Assembly: GCA_020351995.1 (NCBI GenBank)
Contig: CP070674.1
Coordinates: 136,373-200,372, forward strand
Length of the DNA stretch: 64,000 nt
Reading direction: 5' to 3'
Origin: Candidatus Zixiibacteriota bacterium
GTDB lineage: Bacteria; Zixibacteria; MSB-5A5; GN15; FEB-12
This document shows positions 27,647 to 37,115 of the stretch, piece after piece. Made by a program: the position numbers and the translations under genes. Positions within the stretch are counted from its first letter, which is position 1. The number at the start of each line of letters is the position of its first letter. The notes under the pieces are model-generated. The model was not told the DNA's origin. It did not search any database and saw nothing but the letters and a program-made list of their open reading frames with translations.

Positions 27647-28916
27647 CCCTGATAGTGCTCTTGGTGGCGGCGCCCAGCGTGGCCAGGGCCAGTTGGGAAT
27701 GATCGAAAACTCGATTGGCGAGGCCGAGTATTGCTGTCGAATCGACCTTGTCAATGGCTTTTAGAGTATCTTTGAGCGAGTAGTAGTTTCCGGTCATTAG
27801 TTCCATACGGGCCAGTCGATTCATTCGTCCATATGTGGATTCCATGCCGAGCGTCAATTGCCCTTTGAGTTGTGCTTTGATGAGATCCAGCTTCTGGGTG
27901 GGCAAACGTCTTTTCTTAAGCCGATCGAGTTCCTTGACCGTGATCTGTACGCATGACTTGAGATTCTTACGGTCAGCGGCTATGTAAGTGCCCGTCAGGC
28001 CGGCGTCGCGATAGAATTCATTAAAGGTGTATACCGAATAGGCCAGGCCCTTCTCCTCCCGGATCTTCTGAAATAGCACAGAGGACATGCCACCCCCGAG
28101 GTATGCCTGCATCACCAGAGCGGTGATTTTTTCCGTGTTGGCGTATTCCACGCTGGGGTAGCCCAGGCAGAGATGAATCTGGTTATTGTTGTTGGTCTCG
28201 AAGATAATATTGCGCGGCGTCGCGCGCCGGGCCTGCAGGAATGGTTGTGGGATGCCTTCATTGAAACAGAATTTGTCCCTGACCAAACGGATCAGTTTAC
28301 GATGGGAAAGGGACCCGGCCGCGGCGATCACAATAGCGCCGGTGCGATAGTTTGACTTGATGTAACTGAGGACGGCCGATCGCTTGATTTTCGCCAGTGT
28401 CGAGGTTTTACCCATGATCGGACGACCGAGAGGATGATCTCCCCAGTATGCCCGGGCGAAGATATCATGAATATGCTCGGAGGGCGTATCCTGAACCTCC
28501 TTGATCTCCTCGTTGATTACCATTTTCTCCCGGCCGATATTAAGCGGCGTCAGGCTGGCATTACAGACCAGATCGGCCAGGACATCGATAGCCATTTCGA
28601 GGTGTTCGTCAAGGATACGGGCGTTATAACAGGTTTGTTCCTTGGACGTAAAAGCGTTGAGCGAGCCGCCAATGGACTCCAGTGAGGCCGCAATTTCGCG
28701 CGCGGTTCTGTTCCTGGTGCCCTTGAAAACGGCGTGTTCGATCAGATGCGTAATGCCGCCTTCCGGATCGGACTCATTACGAGAGCCGACATCAATCCAG
28801 ACCCCCAGAGAAATGGAACGGACCGAGGGCATTCTTTCAGTAATTACCCTCAGCCCGGATTTCAATGTCGTTTTCTCGTATAAGGCTGTATCGCTAACAG
28901 TGCGCCTCTTAGCCAT
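27636..28916 (-). CDS. M16 family zinc protease (processing-peptidase-like)
   Basis: 426 residues, one full M16 unit of two lobes. The inverted zinc motif HLIEH is at 57-61 and the third ligand Glu lies near 137 in INEEIKEV, exactly 76 residues on as in the family. The substrate-binding R/Y pair region is in the second lobe (GMSSVLFQKIREEKGLAYSVYTF). There is no signal peptide. The ATG overlaps the pnp stop as TAATG, so the two genes are coupled; the pnp-M16 order is common in bacteria. Its substrate is unknown. Confidence 0.95.
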   Translation of the reverse strand: MAKRRTVSDTALYEKTTLKSGLRVITERMPSVRSISLGVWIDVGSRNESDPEGGITHLIEHAVFKGTRNRTAREIAASLESIGGSLNAFTSKEQTCYNARILDEHLEMAIDVLADLVCNASLTPLNIGREKMVINEEIKEVQDTPSEHIHDIFARAYWGDHPLGRPIMGKTSTLAKIKRSAVLSYIKSNYRTGAIVIAAAGSLSHRKLIRLVRDKFCFNEGIPQPFLQARRATPRNIIFETNNNNQIHLCLGYPSVEYANTEKITALVMQAYLGGGMSSVLFQKIREEKGLAYSVYTFNEFYRDAGLTGTYIAADRKNLKSCVQITVKELDRLKKRRLPTQKLDLIKAQLKGQLTLGMESTYGRMNRLARMELMTGNYYSLKDTLKAIDKVDSTAILGLANRVFDHSQLALATLGAATKSTIRDVF

Positions 28917-31051
28917 TAACGTTGTCTCGATTTATTTCGGTCCCTGCGGTCACCACGGTTACCGCCGTTATCGAGTAAGGCCCGGCGTGAAAGGCGAATC
29001 TTACCCTCGGGATCGATGTCAATGACTTTGACTTTGAGACGGTCACCAACCTTGCAGATATCCTCGACACGGTTCACCCGACTGGTATCCAGCTCGGAGA
29101 TATGCACCAGACCGTCGGTACCGGGGATGATCTCGACAAAGGCGCCAAAATTAGTAATACGGCGGACCACTCCGTCGTATGTTTTACCTATCTCGGCCTC
29201 TTCGACAAGAGCTTCGATTCTTTCCTTGGCGCGTTTCCCGGCCTCGCCGTCGATAGTGGCAATTAACACGGTGCCATCGTCATCGATGTCGATCTTGGCT
29301 CCGGTCTCTTCGATGATAGCGCGGATGATTTTTCCTCCGGGACCGATAACGTCACCGATTTTGGATTGCGGGATCTTCAGTGTGATAATACGCGGCGCGA
29401 ACTCGGAGAGCTGGTCACGATGTTTCGGAATGGTCTGAATCATATGTTCAATGATTTTCAACCGGGCAGTTCGTGCCTTTTCCACAGCCATCCGCATAGT
29501 CTCGATATCCAATCCGGAGATTTTTATGTCCATCTGAATAGCCGTGATACCTTCGGCGGTGCCGGCGACCTTGAAGTCCATATCACCAAAATGATCCTCG
29601 TCACCAAGAATATCGGTCAAGATGATGACTTTGTCGCCTTCTTTGATAAGTCCCATGGCGATACCGCCCACCGCGGCTTTAACGGGTACGCCGGCATCCA
29701 TCATGGCAAGCGATCCGCCGCAGACCGAGGCCATCGAAGACGAGCCATTTGATTCGAGTATGTCGGAGACAATACGGATGGTGTAAGGGAAGCTGTCCTC
29801 TACGGGAATGATGGGAAGCAGGGCCCGCTCAGCCAAAGCGCCGTGACCGACCTCTCTGCGACTGGTGCCCCTGATTGGCTTGGTTTCGCCTGTCGAAAAG
29901 GGCGGGAAGTTATAATGCAGCATATAACTTTTGGTCGATTCGCCCTCAAGCTCATCGAGGCGCTGCTCATCAATCTTGGTGCCGAGCGTCACGGCTACCA
30001 GAGCCTGCGTCTGTCCACGGGTGAACAGGGCCGAACCATGGGCACGAGGAAGCAGGCCGACTTCGGAGGTGAGCTGCCGGATGTCATCGGGCTGGCGGCC
30101 GTCGATGCGCTGGTTTTCTTCTACGATCATTTTTCGCATAACAGCGGCGTCGTGATCGTGGATAAGCTCCTTAATGGTCCCTTCACTGTCCTCGAATTCC
30201 TCACTTAGGGCCTCGAGGATCTCATCTTGCATCTTTTTCTTTTCAGTTTTCCGGGTTTCCTTATCGGCGATGCGGTTATACTGGTTGAGACGGTCACCGA
30301 TCAATTCGGCAACCTTGGCCTTGAGGGTTTCATCAACGACGACCGGGGTGTATTCGAATTTGGGTTTCCCGGCCATACCGCGAAGCTCCTCAATCTTATC
30401 GACGATCATCTTTATGTGGTCATGAGCAAACATCAGAGCATCGACCAGCTCATTTTCCGGGATCTCACGGCCTCCCCCCTCCACCATAGTAATGGCATCC
30501 TTAGAACCGGATATGGTAATATTGATATCGCTCTGTTCGATCTGCTCGATAGTCGGGTTAACGACAAACTGGCCGTCGACTCGACCAACCCGAACACCGG
30601 CAATAGTCTTCTCAATGGGGACGTCGGAGACCGCGATGGCGGCGGAGGTCCCGTTGAGGGCCATGATGTCGGTGTCGTTCTGCTGATCGTGTGAAATAAC
30701 GTAATTGATGCACTGGGTCTCGCCCTGGAAATCTTCCGGAAACAGGGGCCTGATAGTGCGATCGATAATGCGGGCCGAGAGGATTTCTTTCTCCGAGGGT
30801 CGACCTTCGCGTTTGAAGAATCCTCCGGGGATCTTACCGGCGGCGTATGATTTTTCACGGTATTCGACCGTGAGTGGGAAAAAGTCGAAACCCTCTTTTG
30901 GTTCGGTTTCGGCACAGACGGTCGCGATAATCATCGAATCGCCGTATCTTATGGTGGCGGCGCCGTTGGCCTGGGCGGCAAGCCTGCCGCTCTCAATTAC
31001 CATCGTTCGCCCACCGAGTTCGAATTCAACCTTGTGTGACATAAAAATCAA
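28916..31051 (-). CDS. pnp: Polyribonucleotide nucleotidyltransferase (PNPase)
   Basis: Phosphorolytic 3'-5' RNA exonuclease of the RNA degradosome; trimeric and cytosolic. About 711 residues contain two RNase PH domains (first with GKIPGGFFKREGRPSEKEIL, second with FPPFSTGETKPIRGTSRREVGHG) separated by a helical linker. They are followed by a KH domain (IGPGGKIIRAIIEETGAKI) and an S1 domain (ITNFGAFVEIIPGTDGLVHI). Two starts compete: TTG 31051, which is 5 nt after GGAG, and ATG 31042 (MSHKVEFEL), which is 14 nt after it. They differ by three residues. The rpsO-pnp order is the classical one. Confidence 0.97.
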   Translation of the reverse strand: MIFMSHKVEFELGGRTMVIESGRLAAQANGAATIRYGDSMIIATVCAETEPKEGFDFFPLTVEYREKSYAAGKIPGGFFKREGRPSEKEILSARIIDRTIRPLFPEDFQGETQCINYVISHDQQNDTDIMALNGTSAAIAVSDVPIEKTIAGVRVGRVDGQFVVNPTIEQIEQSDINITISGSKDAITMVEGGGREIPENELVDALMFAHDHIKMIVDKIEELRGMAGKPKFEYTPVVVDETLKAKVAELIGDRLNQYNRIADKETRKTEKKKMQDEILEALSEEFEDSEGTIKELIHDHDAAVMRKMIVEENQRIDGRQPDDIRQLTSEVGLLPRAHGSALFTRGQTQALVAVTLGTKIDEQRLDELEGESTKSYMLHYNFPPFSTGETKPIRGTSRREVGHGALAERALLPIIPVEDSFPYTIRIVSDILESNGSSSMASVCGGSLAMMDAGVPVKAAVGGIAMGLIKEGDKVIILTDILGDEDHFGDMDFKVAGTAEGITAIQMDIKISGLDIETMRMAVEKARTARLKIIEHMIQTIPKHRDQLSEFAPRIITLKIPQSKIGDVIGPGGKIIRAIIEETGAKIDIDDDGTVLIATIDGEAGKRAKERIEALVEEAEIGKTYDGVVRRITNFGAFVEIIPGTDGLVHISELDTSRVNRVEDICKVGDRLKVKVIDIDPEGKIRLSRRALLDNGGNRGDRRDRNKSRQR

Positions 31052-31059
31052 ATATTCTC

Positions 31060-31329
31060 CTATCGACGCAGACCAAGTTCAGAAATAACCTGGCGATAAC
31101 TTTCAATATCGCGGTCCTTAAGGTAATCCAGCAGCCGGCGACGTTTTCCTACCAGTTTGAGCAAGCCAAGGCGACTATGGAAATCTTTCTTGTGCGATTT
31201 CATGTGCTCGGTGAGGTGATTAATGCGTTCCGATAACAGAGCAATCTGCACCTCCGGCGAACCGGTATCTTTGTCGTGTAAGCGATGCTCAGATACAATT
31301 TGTGCTTTTTGCGCCTTGCTTCTCGGCAT
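31060..31329 (-). CDS. rpsO: 30S ribosomal protein S15
   Basis: 89 residues, the standard length; binds 16S rRNA early in 30S assembly. The family pattern [19 protein letters not shown], then [15 protein letters not shown] and [15 protein letters not shown], is complete. GGAGAG precedes the ATG. The first 41 nt, including the ribosome site, lie inside the end of ribF in another frame, so any leader structure for S15 autocontrol would have to be encoded within ribF. Confidence 0.98.
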   Translation of the reverse strand: MPRSKAQKAQIVSEHRLHDKDTGSPEVQIALLSERINHLTEHMKSHKKDFHSRLGLLKLVGKRRRLLDYLKDRDIESYRQVISELGLRR

Positions 31330-32272
31330 TTTTACTCTCCTTTTCTAATATTCTTAAAACATCATTTTTGTCTATCGCGAGTTGCTCCACCAGTTTATCA
31401 GTGGACTCGAATTTACGATTCCCGCGGACATACTGTGTCGGAAACACGAGAATTTCTTCATCATATATATCGCGGTCAAAATCAAAGATATTGGCTTCTA
31501 CGGAGATCCGGTCCTGGGGATTAAAATGGTTTTTGCCTATGAACATCATGCCCGATTTACATTCTCCCGCCGCCGAAACGTAGCAGGAATAGACACCGTC
31601 GCGCGGCAGCAATTTTCGTGGGCCGTAGCGGACGTTGGCGGTCGGGTAGCCAATGCGCCGTCCCAGGCCTATGCCGCGCTCAACGGTTCCAGAGATGGCG
31701 TAATGATGTCCCAGCATCTCCAGGGCACCGGAAAAATCATCATCACGCATGGCTGACCTTATACGCGACGACGAGACAGGCTTGCCAGCATGCATAACCG
31801 GGCCGACAACCTGGGTCGTGAAACCATACTTCTTTCCCAGGTCAGACAGTTCGGCTATGGTACCGCTGCGGTTTTTGCCAAAGGCGTGGTCATAACCGAC
31901 AATGACTTTCTGAGCCGTCAGGGTCTCCACGACAACCTTTCGGACAAACTCATCGGCACTCATGTTCATCAGTTCATCGTTGAACTCGAGGACCAGGACC
32001 GTGCCATCAAAGAAATGCGGAATGAACTTCTCCTTTTCTTCCATGCTCGTCAGCAGCAGCGGTATACTCTCTGGTGAAACGACCACTCTCGGGTGCGGGT
32101 TGAACGTTACCAGGACGGGTGCCAGATCGCTCTTCTCACTCACGGTCCGGAGCGCTTTGAGAATCTCCTGGTGACCCCGGTGGATACCGTCAAAGGTGCC
32201 GATAGTCACAGCCGTGCGGCACTTTTCTTTGCGATTATATTCAGCCAGTCCTCTAACGAACTTTACGCTCAA
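31289..32272 (-). CDS. ribF: Bifunctional riboflavin kinase / FAD synthetase
   Basis: Makes FMN and then FAD from riboflavin. The N-terminal nucleotidyltransferase domain has [14 protein letters not shown] near 27-40 and SSSRIRSAM near 165. The C-terminal flavokinase domain has [11 protein letters not shown] near 204. The start is TTG 32272, which overlaps the truB stop as TTGA. The last residues, rich in Lys and Glu ([14 protein letters not shown]), run 41 nt into rpsO. The truB-ribF-rpsO order is conserved in many bacteria. Confidence 0.95.
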   Translation of the reverse strand: MSVKFVRGLAEYNRKEKCRTAVTIGTFDGIHRGHQEILKALRTVSEKSDLAPVLVTFNPHPRVVVSPESIPLLLTSMEEKEKFIPHFFDGTVLVLEFNDELMNMSADEFVRKVVVETLTAQKVIVGYDHAFGKNRSGTIAELSDLGKKYGFTTQVVGPVMHAGKPVSSSRIRSAMRDDDFSGALEMLGHHYAISGTVERGIGLGRRIGYPTANVRYGPRKLLPRDGVYSCYVSAAGECKSGMMFIGKNHFNPQDRISVEANIFDFDRDIYDEEILVFPTQYVRGNRKFESTDKLVEQLAIDKNDVLRILEKESKNAEKQGAKSTNCI

Positions 32273-33222
32273 TTCAATACCCTCACGTAATTGAACAAAC
32301 TGTTCTGTTGAGCGCTGCCGGAAATACTATCCGACGCCACGCCGGCTATGCCCACGGCCAGAACCGACCCGCGGTCGTCTTTGAGAAGGATCCGATCGCC
32401 GGGCCTAAAAGCGCCTTCGATGCCAAGGATGTCGGTGTTGCGCGGCTGACGGCCCGACTCCACAAACTGGCGGAACTCGTCTCGGATAAGGATCGCGCCA
32501 TAATCCAGAACATCGTCGTAATCCAGAAGGTGGTTGGCCAACGTCCCGTTATCCCGATGATTCGCTATTTGCTCAAGGGTCAAGGCGTCGTTTACATTCA
32601 GGTGGCCGATGTTCAGTCGCTCCAGGTCAGCGAGATAACCTCCACACTCGAGTCTCCGGCCGATATCATGAGCCAGCGAACGAATGTACGTGCCCTTGGT
32701 ACATGACACCTGTATACGCAAGTGCGGAGGAGAAAAATCCATTATCTCTATTCGCTTGATCTCTATTTCCCGTTCAGGGATATCGGTAGATATCCCTTTT
32801 CTGGCCAGTTTGTACAGTCTTTTTCCGCCTATTCGTACTGCCGAAAATACCGGTACTTTCTGCCTGATAACTCCGACAAACTCGGACAGCAGCAGTTCCA
32901 GTTCGCTTTGGCTTACGTGAGGTACCGTCTGTTCGGGCTGGTTAGCGTCAACGCCCTCCGCGTCGTAGGTCTTTGAGGTACGGCCCAGCCTGATATCGGC
33001 TTCATAAGTCTTATCCATGTCGGAAACAAAGCGCGCTATTTTGGTGGCGCTGCCAAGGCAGACGGCCAACAACCCGGTGGCCATCGGGTCGAGGGTGCCG
33101 GTATGGCCGACGCGCCTCTGCCCTATCAGTTTTCGGATTCGCTGTACGACATCGTGACTGGTCATTCCAGCCGACTTGTTAACCAGTAACACACCGTTGA
33201 GAATAGACTTATTGGTGACCAT
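32269..33222 (-). CDS. truB: tRNA pseudouridine-55 synthase
   Basis: Isomerises U55 in the T-loop of tRNAs. The catalytic Asp45 is in HTGTLDPMATG, preceded by GVLLVNKSAGMTSHDVV. KVPVFSAVRIGGKRLYKLAR and the GTYIRSLAHDIGRRL motif complete the fold, and a PUA-like segment ends the 317 residues. The ATG at 33222 follows AGGAG 4 nt upstream and overlaps the end of nrnA by 14 nt. Confidence 0.96.
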   Translation of the reverse strand: MVTNKSILNGVLLVNKSAGMTSHDVVQRIRKLIGQRRVGHTGTLDPMATGLLAVCLGSATKIARFVSDMDKTYEADIRLGRTSKTYDAEGVDANQPEQTVPHVSQSELELLLSEFVGVIRQKVPVFSAVRIGGKRLYKLARKGISTDIPEREIEIKRIEIMDFSPPHLRIQVSCTKGTYIRSLAHDIGRRLECGGYLADLERLNIGHLNVNDALTLEQIANHRDNGTLANHLLDYDDVLDYGAILIRDEFRQFVESGRQPRNTDILGIEGAFRPGDRILLKDDRGSVLAVGIAGVASDSISGSAQQNSLFNYVRVLN

Positions 33223-34234
33223 CCATCTCCTCTTCGAATATTCTCAGCAGTTTCTGTTTCGTATCCTTGATGGGAACGTCGAAGATGCACCCCGACGCAT
33301 TGAAATGACCGCCGCCGCCGAACCGTCCGGCAATAGAGGCCACATTGATGCCGTCTTTGGAGCGAAAGGATACTTTTGTTTTGCCGCCATCTATCTCCTT
33401 GAGGAGAGCCCCGGCACGCACGCCGGCGTTGAAAAGGGCATAATCAACCAGGCCGTCGGATTCCGATTCATCAGCGCCGGTTTGCTCAAGCATTTCCCTG
33501 GTCAGAAAGAGCAGGCAAACCTGTCCCCCGTGATGAAACTCGATGCTGTTGAGGACCTTCCCGATGAGCTTCATAGTCGAGGGCTGCAGATTATAGTAGA
33601 CCCGGTCGCATATTGCCTGCGGATCGGCCCCGGCTTCGATAAGGTTGCCGGCGATGTGCATGGCGCGAGGAGAAGTTGACCGGTACCGAAACCGGCCGGT
33701 ATCGGTCAAAATGGCCGTGTAAAGCTGCTCCGCTACTTCCCCATCGATTTTAAAGCCGGTTCCTTCGAACAGCTCATAAACCATTTCCCCGACCGAGGAA
33801 GCGCCGGCGTTGATCCAGTTTACCTTGCCGAACAATCCGTTGTCCTGATGGTGGTCGATATTGATTACCCTGATGCCGCCGTTTAGAAGCTTGCTGGCTC
33901 TGCCGATGCGCTCGATATTCGGGCACTCGAGAATGACTGCGGCATCGAAGACCTGATCCGCGCGGTAGTCATCTACAAGAGGAATCCTGTCTATTCCCGG
34001 GAGGAAGCGATATTTGAAGGGGATATCGTTATCCCGGACAAGGAAAACCTCTTTACCGAGGTGCTCCAGAAATGCGGCGACTGCAAGCTGGGTGCCCAGG
34101 GCATCGCCATCAGGGTCAACATGCGAGGCCACCAGAACGCTGGCGCTGCCGTTGAGGATGGCCATTATCTCATCAACCGGAGGGGTGCTATCGGTAAATA
34201 CGCTATTTGTCTTGTGAGTCACTTTTGATTTCAT
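33209..34234 (-). CDS. nrnA: Bifunctional oligoribonuclease / pAp phosphatase (DHH family)
   Basis: Degrades 2-5 nt RNA remnants and 3'-phosphoadenosine 5'-phosphate. The DHH domain shows SHVDPDGDALGTQL (motif 1) and NIDHHQDN (motif 3). The DHHA1 domain ends in GGGGHFNASGC, the substrate-grip glycines. The start at ATG 34234 overlaps rbfA by 32 nt; a later ATG at 34165 is possible. Its place between rbfA and truB is the usual one. Confidence 0.94.
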   Translation of the reverse strand: MKSKVTHKTNSVFTDSTPPVDEIMAILNGSASVLVASHVDPDGDALGTQLAVAAFLEHLGKEVFLVRDNDIPFKYRFLPGIDRIPLVDDYRADQVFDAAVILECPNIERIGRASKLLNGGIRVINIDHHQDNGLFGKVNWINAGASSVGEMVYELFEGTGFKIDGEVAEQLYTAILTDTGRFRYRSTSPRAMHIAGNLIEAGADPQAICDRVYYNLQPSTMKLIGKVLNSIEFHHGGQVCLLFLTREMLEQTGADESESDGLVDYALFNAGVRAGALLKEIDGGKTKVSFRSKDGINVASIAGRFGGGGHFNASGCIFDVPIKDTKQKLLRIFEEEMDGHQ

Positions 34235-34562
34235 CTAATAGCCGTTCAATTCTAATACCTTCCCGGACCGACGGGTCATACTTGAAACTGAATTCCGGGA
34301 TGTATCTGAGGTGCAGGTTTTTGCCAACCAGATGACGGATTCGCTTCTTTTCTTTTTCAAGAAAGTCGGCCACCTGGCGCTGCTGATCATCCTGCCCTAG
34401 GCAGGAATAATAGACGGTAGCATACCTGAGATCGTCGGTCACGCGGACGTGGGTAAAAGTAATCATCCCGGGGGTTTCATCAACCATTTCCGTGCCGACC
34501 AGCCGGGATATGTCCCGAAGAACCTGTTCACCTATTCTGGCAGATCGTTTAAATTGTCTCAT
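34203..34562 (-). CDS. rbfA: Ribosome-binding factor A
   Basis: 119 residues with a KH-like fold that assists late 30S maturation and cold adaptation. Recognised by RIGEQVLRDISRLV, the central FTHVRVTDDLRYATVYYS, and the end LRYIPEFSFKYDPSVREGIRIERLLDEI. It begins 1 nt after the DUF503 gene stop. Confidence 0.96.
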   Translation of the reverse strand: MRQFKRSARIGEQVLRDISRLVGTEMVDETPGMITFTHVRVTDDLRYATVYYSCLGQDDQQRQVADFLEKEKKRIRHLVGKNLHLRYIPEFSFKYDPSVREGIRIERLLDEIKSDSQDK

Positions 34563-34563
34563 A

Positions 34564-34845
34564 TCAATAGACCTCGGTACTGTAATCCGCTATTAACACA
34601 TCAGGCGAGGCCTCAATCTTATTTACCACTTTCGAGATTACCTGATGTCCGAAACTGCTGTTATTGGAAACTACGGCCGCCCCGATGGTCGCTGATCGCA
34701 AAACGTCGTTATTACCTACTTCAGCAATCGAAATATTAAAGTCATTCCTCAGTTTTGTTATTAGTGATTTAAGTATCCGTCTTTTTTCTTTCAGCGACCC
34801 TATACCCGGAATGTCCAGGCGAATTGTAAGTATTACGGTAACCAA
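34564..34845 (-). CDS. DUF503 (YlxP-like) protein
   Basis: 93 residues, matching the DUF503 length. The family signature LDIPGIGSLKEKRRILKSL is at the start, and AEVGNNDVLRSATIGAAVVS is in the middle. It starts at TTG 34845, just 6 nt after the infB stop, with only a weak GAG upstream. The role is unproven; relatives sit between infB and rbfA in many bacteria, which hints at ribosome assembly. Confidence 0.93.
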   Translation of the reverse strand: MVTVILTIRLDIPGIGSLKEKRRILKSLITKLRNDFNISIAEVGNNDVLRSATIGAAVVSNNSSFGHQVISKVVNKIEASPDVLIADYSTEVY

Positions 34846-34851
34846 CGAGAA

Positions 34852-37059
34852 TCAGCTCAAAGTCCGCGCCGTTTCAATGAGTTCAAAAGCCTCAATGATA
34901 TCGCCGACTTTGATATCGTTGAAGTTTTCCAGGCCGATTCCACATTCAAATCCCTCTTTTACCTCGCGCGCGTCCTCTTTGAATCTTTTCAGGGATATGA
35001 TGTTGCCGTCGAATATGATCTTACCGTCACGGCTCAGGCGGACTTTATCTTTGCGATTGAAGCGGCCTTCTTTAACATAGCAACCGGCGATGACGCCGAC
35101 CTTGGGGATCTTGAAAATATCACGAACCTCCGCCATGCCGACGAATTTTTCGCTGACTTCAGGACTCAACATTCCTTCGAGGGCACGCTTGATATCATTT
35201 TCAGCTTCATATATGACATTATACAGGCGAATATCGACTTTCTCCTGTTTGGACAGGTCACGCGCCCGGCTGTCTACGGTTATGTTGAAGCCAATAATCA
35301 CGGCGTCCGAGGCCGTGGCCAACAGCACGTCGGATTCTGAAACGGCACCAACGGCACTGTGAATTATGTTGGTCTTGACCTCCTCGGTGGCGATTTTACC
35401 GAGAGTATCAGTCAGAACCTCGACAGAACCGTCAACGTCGGCCTTGATAATCAGTCGCAGTTCCTTAATTTGACCTTCTTTGATGCGGTCAAAGACGCGG
35501 TCCAGAGACATACGCCCCAGGGTCCGACGGGCTTCCTGCTCGCGTTTTATCTGGCTGCGTTTAAGGCCGATCTCCTTGGCTTCCTGGTCGTTCTTGACGG
35601 TGATGAAAGAATCGCCGGCCTGCGGGACACCGTTCAGTCCGGTAATGCGTGCAGGGGTGGATGGTCCAATGGAGCGGATTTTTTCCTCACGGTCGTTGGT
35701 GATGGTTCTAATACGTCCACAATAGGTCCCTGCGACAATCGAGTCACCAACCGCGCAACTACCCTTTTGAATCATCACGGTCACAACCGGGCCCAATCCC
35801 TTCTCGAGCTTGGAATCGACCACAACGCCCTGGGCGCGGATGGTCGGATCGGCCTGAAGATCCATGACTTCGGCCTGCAGGAGAATCATCTCAAGTAGTT
35901 TGTCGATGCCGGTTCCAGCCTTAGCGGAAACCTCTACCATAATCGTTTTGCCGCCCCATTCTTCGGCAACAAGGTTGAGTTTGGACAATTGCGTACGGAC
36001 ATTATCAGAATTAGCGTTGGGTTTGTCGACTTTGTTTATGGCAACGATAATGGGGACGTTGGCGGCTTTGGCGTGGTCGATGGCCTCGATGGTCTGGGGC
36101 CTGACACCGTCATCGGCGGCAACAACGAGCACTACGATATCAGTGATTTGCGTACCCCTGGCACGCATAGCTGTGAAAGCTTCGTGGCCGGGAGTATCGA
36201 GAAAGGCAATCCGATCGCTGTTGTATTCTACTTCATAAGCCCCGATATGCTGGGTAATGGCTCCAGCCTCACCGGCAACGACGCTGGTTTTGCGGATATA
36301 ATCCAGCAGTGATGTCTTACCATGATCGACATGGCCCATGACAGTGACTACTGGAGCGCGTTTAACCAGCTTTTCTTCGTGTTCGAGTTCCTTGGCATAT
36401 TCGCCTACCTCGGCGACTTTGGCGATCTCGAAGCCGTATTCGCTCGAGACCATTTCGATGGTATCCATATCGAGGCGCTGGTTGATGGTGGCCATCATGC
36501 CCATCTGGAAGAGCTTGGTGATAATTTCCGCGGGTTTGATATCGAGCAGCTTGGCCAGTTCGGCAACAGAGATGAACTCGTTAACTTCAATCACATTGGA
36601 ATCTTCGATAGCCTCGGCATGCTGTGATTGCGGGCTCCGGCGATATCTTTTCTTGCCCTTCACCCCTGACAGACCGGCCATCGTGCTCTTAAAACTCTTG
36701 GCCACCTCGACCTTGTCGACAGCCTTGCGGGCTTTTTTCTTACGCCGATCCTTCTGACGCTGTTTCTTTTCGATCTTGCGCACGATTCCGGCTATCTTGG
36801 ATTTGCCGTCGGAGATCTGGACGCTGCCGATGTTGGTTTTCTTGCGGACGGCGGCCTTGATCTGCTCCTGGTGCTCCATTTCCTTTTTGGCCGCCTGTTT
36901 CTGCTCGGTAAATTTATTCTTAATAGCCGTAATCATTTCATCGGTCGCCACCGACATATGCGACTTGGGCTCGAACTTGAGTTCCCGAAGAATAGCCAGC
37001 ATGGCATTCGACGATAACTTGTATTCCTTAGCTAACTCGTATATTCTCTTCTTCGTCAT
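34852..37059 (-). CDS. infB: Translation initiation factor IF-2
   Basis: GTPase that brings initiator tRNA to the 30S subunit. The N-terminal IF2_N domain covers residues 1-50, followed by a charged linker ([10 protein letters not shown]) and a second IF2_N domain near 158-210 ([10 protein letters not shown]). The G domain has GHVDHGKT at 242-249, DTPGHEAF near 289 and NKVDKPN near 343, then the beta-barrel domains and the C-terminal fMet-tRNA-binding domain. A strong AGGAGGTGAG precedes the ATG. 735 residues is short to normal for IF-2. Confidence 0.97.
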   Translation of the reverse strand: MTKKRIYELAKEYKLSSNAMLAILRELKFEPKSHMSVATDEMITAIKNKFTEQKQAAKKEMEHQEQIKAAVRKKTNIGSVQISDGKSKIAGIVRKIEKKQRQKDRRKKKARKAVDKVEVAKSFKSTMAGLSGVKGKKRYRRSPQSQHAEAIEDSNVIEVNEFISVAELAKLLDIKPAEIITKLFQMGMMATINQRLDMDTIEMVSSEYGFEIAKVAEVGEYAKELEHEEKLVKRAPVVTVMGHVDHGKTSLLDYIRKTSVVAGEAGAITQHIGAYEVEYNSDRIAFLDTPGHEAFTAMRARGTQITDIVVLVVAADDGVRPQTIEAIDHAKAANVPIIVAINKVDKPNANSDNVRTQLSKLNLVAEEWGGKTIMVEVSAKAGTGIDKLLEMILLQAEVMDLQADPTIRAQGVVVDSKLEKGLGPVVTVMIQKGSCAVGDSIVAGTYCGRIRTITNDREEKIRSIGPSTPARITGLNGVPQAGDSFITVKNDQEAKEIGLKRSQIKREQEARRTLGRMSLDRVFDRIKEGQIKELRLIIKADVDGSVEVLTDTLGKIATEEVKTNIIHSAVGAVSESDVLLATASDAVIIGFNITVDSRARDLSKQEKVDIRLYNVIYEAENDIKRALEGMLSPEVSEKFVGMAEVRDIFKIPKVGVIAGCYVKEGRFNRKDKVRLSRDGKIIFDGNIISLKRFKEDAREVKEGFECGIGLENFNDIKVGDIIEAFELIETARTLS

Positions 37060-37115
37060 ATGGAACTCACCTCCTCTGCTCGTAACCCGGGCTTACGCGC
37101 GAGCACAAACGGCAG

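Noticed and set aside
30227-30694. 155-residue ORF opposite pnp
   Set aside because: Antisense to pnp coding sequence; other frames there show similar open runs, and no family motif appears.
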